64,000 nucleotides of DNA. Source: Gordonia pseudamarae (GTDB taxonomy: Bacteria > Actinomycetota > Actinomycetes > Mycobacteriales > Mycobacteriaceae). The stretch covers positions 1,116,001-1,180,000 of the forward strand of contig NZ_CP045809.1 in the NCBI RefSeq assembly GCF_025273675.1, read 5' to 3'. The position numbers and the translations under genes were made by a program. Under the pieces are notes generated by a model. That model saw nothing but the letters and a program-made list of their open reading frames with translations. It did not search any database and had not been told where the DNA came from. This document shows positions 60,334 through 64,000 of this stretch, piece by piece. How positions within the stretch are numbered: position 1 is the stretch's first letter; each line of letters begins with the position of its first letter.

Positions 60334-61161
60334 GTGAGTACTCCACCGCCCGGCTACCCCGGACCGCACTATCCGTCGGGATACCCGCAGTCGGGTGCCT
60401 ACCCCTCGGGGTCTTCCGGGGCGTTCGGGCAGCAACCGGGATTCGGGCAGCAACCGGCCTCTGGGCAGCAACCCGGATACGGTCAGCAGCCCGGGTACGG
60501 GCAGCAACCCGGATACGGGCAGGGCTACCCGTTCGGGCAGCCGCAGCAACCCGCGTACGGGCAGGGTCCGGGATTCGGCCCCTATCCCGGACCGCAACCG
60601 CCGGCCAAGAAGTCGCGGACCGGGTTGTGGATTCTGCTAGGTGTCGTGGTGGTGCTCGGCGGTGCGATCCTCGGCGGGCTGGTGGTGGTCGGATCCACGG
60701 GCAAGGTCCGCGACTCCACCGACGTCGCGATCGGTGACTGCCTGCGTGTCAGTGAGGCCGGCTCCGCCGTCAAGGCCAACGAAGTAGAGTGTGACACAAC
60801 CGATTTTCATTTCACGGTGGTCAGCAAGACGCAGGACCGGGCCGCCTGTGGCGACTACTCGCAGCTGTGGTTCACCAGACGGGCCGACGACGCGTCCGGA
60901 CAGGTGTTGTGCCTGGCACCGATCATGCGGGAGGGCAACTGCTACCAGTTCCCGACCATCGAGACCGACACCGCACTGGCCGATTTCGATGATGCCGCGT
61001 GCGGCTCGTCCCCGACGGTGACCGGTGCCCGCGTCCTGCGCGTGGAGACCAAGGTGCCCTCGCAACCGACCTGCGAATCCGGACAGGTGCCGCTCTATCT
61101 GGCAAAGCCGACACCCGCGGGATACTGTTTGGCCGAAGTGACCGACGAGTGGCAGAGCTAG
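60334..61161 (+). CDS. LppU-like envelope protein with Gly-Gln-Tyr-rich tail
   Basis: A 275-aa single-pass protein. Residues about 1-90 are a Pro/Gly/Gln/Tyr-rich low-complexity segment with repeats of PGYGQQ, then a transmembrane helix (about 93-118, LWILLGVVVVLGG), then an exported Cys-rich domain starting AIGDCLRVSEAG with five or more Cys. The domain is homologous to the next gene's (GDCL/GECI, CYQ, GYCL landmarks) and resembles M. tuberculosis LppU. GTG at 60334 is used. The next gene follows 8 bases later. Confidence 0.8.
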   Translation: MSTPPPGYPGPHYPSGYPQSGAYPSGSSGAFGQQPGFGQQPASGQQPGYGQQPGYGQQPGYGQGYPFGQPQQPAYGQGPGFGPYPGPQPPAKKSRTGLWILLGVVVVLGGAILGGLVVVGSTGKVRDSTDVAIGDCLRVSEAGSAVKANEVECDTTDFHFTVVSKTQDRAACGDYSQLWFTRRADDASGQVLCLAPIMREGNCYQFPTIETDTALADFDDAACGSSPTVTGARVLRVETKVPSQPTCESGQVPLYLAKPTPAGYCLAEVTDEWQS

Positions 61162-61169
61162 GACAGGGA

Positions 61170-61706
61170 ATGCGGAAAAATACGGTGCTGATAAGGGCTT
61201 CGGTGGGGTGCGCGGCACTCGCCGCGGTGGGGTTCGTGGCGGCGTGCGGCGGCGGTGGCGACGACCGGGTCGGCAAGGCCACCGACGCGACGATCGGTGA
61301 GTGCATCACGATCTCCGGCGGCGGTGACAAGGAGACCAAGGTCGACGTCGACAAGGCCTCGTGCGACCCGGGCGACAGGCTCACCTTCTACGCGGCCTCG
61401 GTCATCAAAGAGGGCGAGAAGTGCGCCAACGAGAACTACTCGACCCTCACCTTCGACGACAAGTCCAAACTCTGCATCACGCCCAACTTCGTGGCGGGTG
61501 AGTGCTACCAGATCCCGATGGGCAGCGGCATCCTCGCCGACTACCAGAAGGTCGCGTGCGCGGCCGCACCCAAGGAGGGATCGGCGATCTTCAAGGCCAC
61601 CACCCGCACCGACGGTGAGCCCACCTGCGAGGGAACCCAACTGGCGATCAGCTACGAGATCCCCATCAAGGTCGGCTACTGCCTGCTCAAGCAGGGGCAG
61701 GCGTAG
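61170..61706 (+). CDS. LppU-like lipoprotein, paralog of the preceding gene
   Basis: A 178-aa lipoprotein. The signal peptide ends VAAC (Cys26) and is followed by GGGG, giving a lipid-anchored exported domain. Its cysteine pattern (IGECITISG, ASCDPGD, KCANENY, GECYQIPMG, VACAAAP, PTCEGTQ, GYCLLKQ) aligns with that of the upstream gene. ATG at 61170 lies 8 bases after that gene's stop, so the two form an operon. Function unknown; LppU-family proteins are envelope lipoproteins. Confidence 0.82.
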   Translation: MRKNTVLIRASVGCAALAAVGFVAACGGGGDDRVGKATDATIGECITISGGGDKETKVDVDKASCDPGDRLTFYAASVIKEGEKCANENYSTLTFDDKSKLCITPNFVAGECYQIPMGSGILADYQKVACAAAPKEGSAIFKATTRTDGEPTCEGTQLAISYEIPIKVGYCLLKQGQA

Positions 61707-61709
61707 GCC

Positions 61710-63371
61710 TCACCCGATGGCGGGGCCGAGCAGGTCGTCGGCATCGGTGATGCGGTAGGCGTAGCCCTGTTCGGCGAGGAAACGCTGGCGGTGGGCGGCG
61801 TAGTCGGCGTCGAGGGTGTCGCGGGAGACCACCGAGTAGAAGTGCGCCTGCCCGCCGTCCTTCTTGGGGCGCAGCAGCCGGCCGAGCCGCTGCGCCTCCT
61901 CCTGGCGGGAGCCGAAGGTTCCCGAGACCTGCACCGCCACCGACGCCTCGGGCAGGTCGATGGAGAAGTTGGCGACCTTCGAGACGACCAGCGTCGAGAT
62001 CTCGCCGGAGCGGAACCTGTCGAACAGGGCCTCGCGTTCCTTGTTGCGGGTGGAGCCCTGCACGACGGGGGCGCCGAGTTCGTGGCCGAGCTCTTCGAGC
62101 TGGTCGATGTAGGCGCCGATGATCAGCGTCTGTGACCCCGGATGCCGGGCGAGGATCGCCTTGACGACGTTCACCTTGGAGTGGGCGGTCGAGCAGAGCT
62201 TGTACTTGGTGTCGTTCTCGGCGACCGCGTACTGCAGGCGTTCCTCGTCGGTGAGGGTCACGCGCACCTCGACGCAGTCGGCTGGTGCGATCCAGCCCTG
62301 GGCCTCGATGTCCTTCCACGGCGCGTCGTAGCGCTTGGGGCCGATGAGGCTGAACACGTCACCCTCACGGCCGTCCTCACGTACCAGGGTGGCGGTCAGT
62401 CCGAGGCGCCGCCGCGACTGGAGATCGGCGGTCATCCGGAACACCGGAGCGGGCAGCAGGTGCACCTCGTCGTAGATGATCAGGCCCCAGTCGCGGGAGT
62501 CGAACAGATCGAGATTCTTGTACTCGCCCTTCGATTTGCGGGTCATCACCTGGTAGGTGGCGATGGTGACCGGCCGGATCTCCTTGCGCTCGCCGGAGTA
62601 TTCGCCGATCTCGTCCTCGGTGAGAGATGTGCGCGCCACGAGTTCGCGCTTCCACTGCCGGCCGGCGACGGTGTTGGTGACCAGGATCAATGTCGTGGCG
62701 CCTGCCTTGGCCATCGCCGCCGCACCCACCATCGTCTTGCCGGCGCCGCACGGCAGCACCACCACGCCGGAGCCGCCCGCCCAGAACGAATCGGCGGCCA
62801 GCTCCTGGTAGTCGCGCAGATGCCAGTCGCTCTGGTCCAGGGTGATGGCGTGCGCCTCACCGTCGACATACCCGGCGAGGTCCTCGGCGGGCCAGCCGAT
62901 CTTGAGCAGCACCTGCTTGAGCCGCCCGCGTTCGGAAGGGTGCACGATGACGGTGTCCTCGTCGATCTGCGCGCCCAGCATCGGGGAGACCTTCTTGTTG
63001 CGCATCACCTCGAGCAACACCGCGCGATCCAGGCTCACCAGCGTCAGGCCGTGTGCGGGATTCTTGACCAACTGCAGCCGTCCGAACCGGCCCATGGTGT
63101 CGATGACGTCCATCAGCAGCGGCTGCGGCACCGCGTACCGTGAATACTTGACCAGCGCGTCGACGACCTGTTCGGCGTCGTGACCGGCCGCCCGCGCGTT
63201 CCACAACGCGAGCGGAGTCACCCGGTAGGTGTGCACATGTTCGGGTGCGCGTTCGAGTTCGGCGAACGGGGCGATCGCCGCCCGCGCCGCACCCGCGTCG
63301 GGGTGATCCACCTCGAGCAGCAGTGTCTTGTCGGATTGCACGATCAGGGGTCCATCGGTCACCCGATCCAT
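61710..63371 (-). CDS. XPB/Ssl2-type DNA repair helicase
   Basis: A 553-aa superfamily 2 helicase, the bacterial XPB (M. tuberculosis Ercc3, Rv0861c, about 542 aa). The N-terminal domain (about 1-180) precedes Walker A VLPCGAGKTM, DEVH box in IYDEVHLLPAP, motif SATLVRED-type (LTATLVREDGREGD) and the C-terminal half with LGRLLRPKKDGGQAHFYS. It unwinds DNA with 3'-5' polarity in XPB homologs. Its 3' end lies 3 bases from the convergent lipoprotein gene. Start is ATG 63371. Confidence 0.95.
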   Translation of the reverse strand: MDRVTDGPLIVQSDKTLLLEVDHPDAGAARAAIAPFAELERAPEHVHTYRVTPLALWNARAAGHDAEQVVDALVKYSRYAVPQPLLMDVIDTMGRFGRLQLVKNPAHGLTLVSLDRAVLLEVMRNKKVSPMLGAQIDEDTVIVHPSERGRLKQVLLKIGWPAEDLAGYVDGEAHAITLDQSDWHLRDYQELAADSFWAGGSGVVVLPCGAGKTMVGAAAMAKAGATTLILVTNTVAGRQWKRELVARTSLTEDEIGEYSGERKEIRPVTIATYQVMTRKSKGEYKNLDLFDSRDWGLIIYDEVHLLPAPVFRMTADLQSRRRLGLTATLVREDGREGDVFSLIGPKRYDAPWKDIEAQGWIAPADCVEVRVTLTDEERLQYAVAENDTKYKLCSTAHSKVNVVKAILARHPGSQTLIIGAYIDQLEELGHELGAPVVQGSTRNKEREALFDRFRSGEISTLVVSKVANFSIDLPEASVAVQVSGTFGSRQEEAQRLGRLLRPKKDGGQAHFYSVVSRDTLDADYAAHRQRFLAEQGYAYRITDADDLLGPAIG

Positions 63372-63474
63372 TGTCCAGATCGGCCGGCTACCCGGCCACC
63401 GGGGGCGTGCGCTCCGCTGTCAGGGTTACCTGGCCGGTGCGGTGTCCATGAAACGCTGGGCGTCGCAACGCCGG

Positions 63475-63516
63475 ACCCACCTCGCGTCCGCCGTGTCCGG
63501 TGGACGCGAGGTGGGT
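63475..63516. terminator. Hairpin terminator beyond rtcB
   Basis: ACCCACCTCGCGTCC and GGACGCGAGGTGGGT pair perfectly (15 bp) around a 12-base loop. It lies 4 bases beyond the rtcB stop, between rtcB and the XPB gene. Confidence 0.75.
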
Positions 63517-63519
63517 GTC

Positions 63520-64000
63520 TCAGCCCTTCACACACACCACCTGACGCAGGTGCGCGACAACCTCGACGAGGTCGGTCTGGGCGGCGATGACCTCGTCGAT
63601 GTCCTTGTAGGCCGCCGGTATCTCGTCGACGACACCGGGGTCCTTGCGGGACTCCACGCCCCGGGTCTGGGCGATCAGGTCGTCGGCGGTGAACAGCTTG
63701 CGTGCCTTGGACCGGCTCATCCTCCGGCCCGCACCGTGCGATGCGGAGAAGAACGACTGTTCGCTGCCCAGGCCCCGCACCACGTACGACCCGGTACCCA
63801 TCGACCCGGGGATCAGTCCCAGATCGCCCGCACCCGCCCGGATGGCGCCCTTGCGGGTCACCAGCAGTTCCAGGCCGTCGATCGTCTCGGTCGCCACATA
63901 GTTGTGGTGGCAACTGATCGGATCATCGAAACGTACCGTGCGGGTGGGGAAGCCGGCGCGTACCGCGTTGCAGACCAGGGTCAGCATCACCTGCCGGTTG
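63520..64000 (-). CDS. rtcB: RNA-splicing ligase RtcB, 5' part outside window
   Basis: RtcB joins 2',3'-cyclic phosphate or 3'-phosphate to 5'-OH RNA ends using GTP and Mn(II). The visible 159 residues are the C-terminal part: ISCHHNYVATE (metal-binding His), VTRKGAI, GLIPGSMGTGSYVV, ASHGAGRRMSRSKA with the guanylylated-His region, and IPAAYKDI. The frame is open to the window edge, so the start is upstream of 64000 on this strand. A perfect hairpin follows its stop. Confidence 0.93.
   Translation of the reverse strand, partial: NRQVMLTLVCNAVRAGFPTRTVRFDDPISCHHNYVATETIDGLELLVTRKGAIRAGAGDLGLIPGSMGTGSYVVRGLGSEQSFFSASHGAGRRMSRSKARKLFTADDLIAQTRGVESRKDPGVVDEIPAAYKDIDEVIAAQTDLVEVVAHLRQVVCVKG

Noticed and set aside
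1..64000. CRISPR array
   Set aside because: No series of regularly spaced identical repeats; the only repeats are the tRNA duplication, the pstA 18-mer, the REP-like pair, the IS ends and low-complexity patches.

Overview
This high-GC window reads as the chromosome of a mycolic-acid actinobacterium (order Mycobacteriales). Gordonia is my best guess; that is inference, because no rRNA is present. Supporting markers are mycothiol synthase (mshD), a LmeA-type lipomannan factor, a WS/DGAT wax-ester synthase, a mycofactocin-coupled dehydrogenase, a GlnR regulator and the order of conserved genes. From memory of the M. tuberculosis map, 1-21542 follows the Rv0813c-Rv0824c block (nitrobindin, sseC2, cysA2, lmeA, glnR, mshD, pst/phoU, LCP protein, dus, desA1). 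The segment 59092-63371 follows the neighbourhood of Rv0858c (dapC) and Rv0861c (XPB helicase). The rest is accessory or lineage-specific.

Layout. 1-7 kb: nitrobindin, an SDR, an F420-type nitroreductase-like protein, the rhodanese/SseC pair behind a cysteine-codon-rich leader ORF, LmeA, and glnR-mshD. 6.7-11.4 kb: a divergent pair of citrate synthase-like genes, one carrying a DNA-binding domain, then a flavin monooxygenase whose 5' end abuts an iron-box-like site and an IS982-family element. 11.4-16.4 kb: pstS-pstC-pstA-pstB with phosphate-box-like repeats, then convergent phoU. 16.5-26 kb: LCP protein, tRNA-dihydrouridine synthase and desaturase, a SnoaL-like protein, WS/DGAT and NadE. 26-36 kb: a broken hipA, a metallo-hydrolase, a CoA-transferase, a copper module (ycnI-copC-copD), two hydrolases and a vapC remnant. 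35.7-36.9 kb: tRNA-Lys, then a Glu-Asp-Phe tRNA cluster present twice in tandem.

37-49.6 kb: an acyl-CoA ligase; a CsoR/CstR-like repressor locus (DUF302 plus repressor) divergent from an MMPL transporter, an AhpD-like protein and a 49-aa Cys-rich protein, with two GC-tract palindromes between them; a three-gene flavin electron-transfer operon (FMN-binding protein, ApbE, membrane oxidoreductase) behind an iron-box-like site; an SRPBCC-AMP-ligase fusion coupled to an acyltransferase; and YceI with two inverted-repeat operators. 49.8-58.8 kb: a membrane class III cyclase, an SDR, a TetR regulator, and a catabolic cluster (Rieske oxygenase, hotdog protein, CaiB-type CoA-transferase, AMP ligase) divergent from a mycofactocin-type SDR. 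58.8-64 kb: an AlkB remnant, dapC, two paralogous LppU-like envelope proteins, XPB helicase and the 3' part of rtcB.

The best candidates for under-described biology are the flavin operon (possible iron-regulated extracytoplasmic reductase), the repressor-MMPL-AhpD locus, the HTH-citrate synthase pair, and the cysteine leader upstream of the rhodanese genes. The window also holds six decayed genes (hipA, vapC, an AlkB fragment, a RibD/DHFR-type fragment, a possible FAD-protein N-terminus, and a half-copy of a REP-like repeat beside the RibD fragment), so gene loss is active between the conserved blocks.
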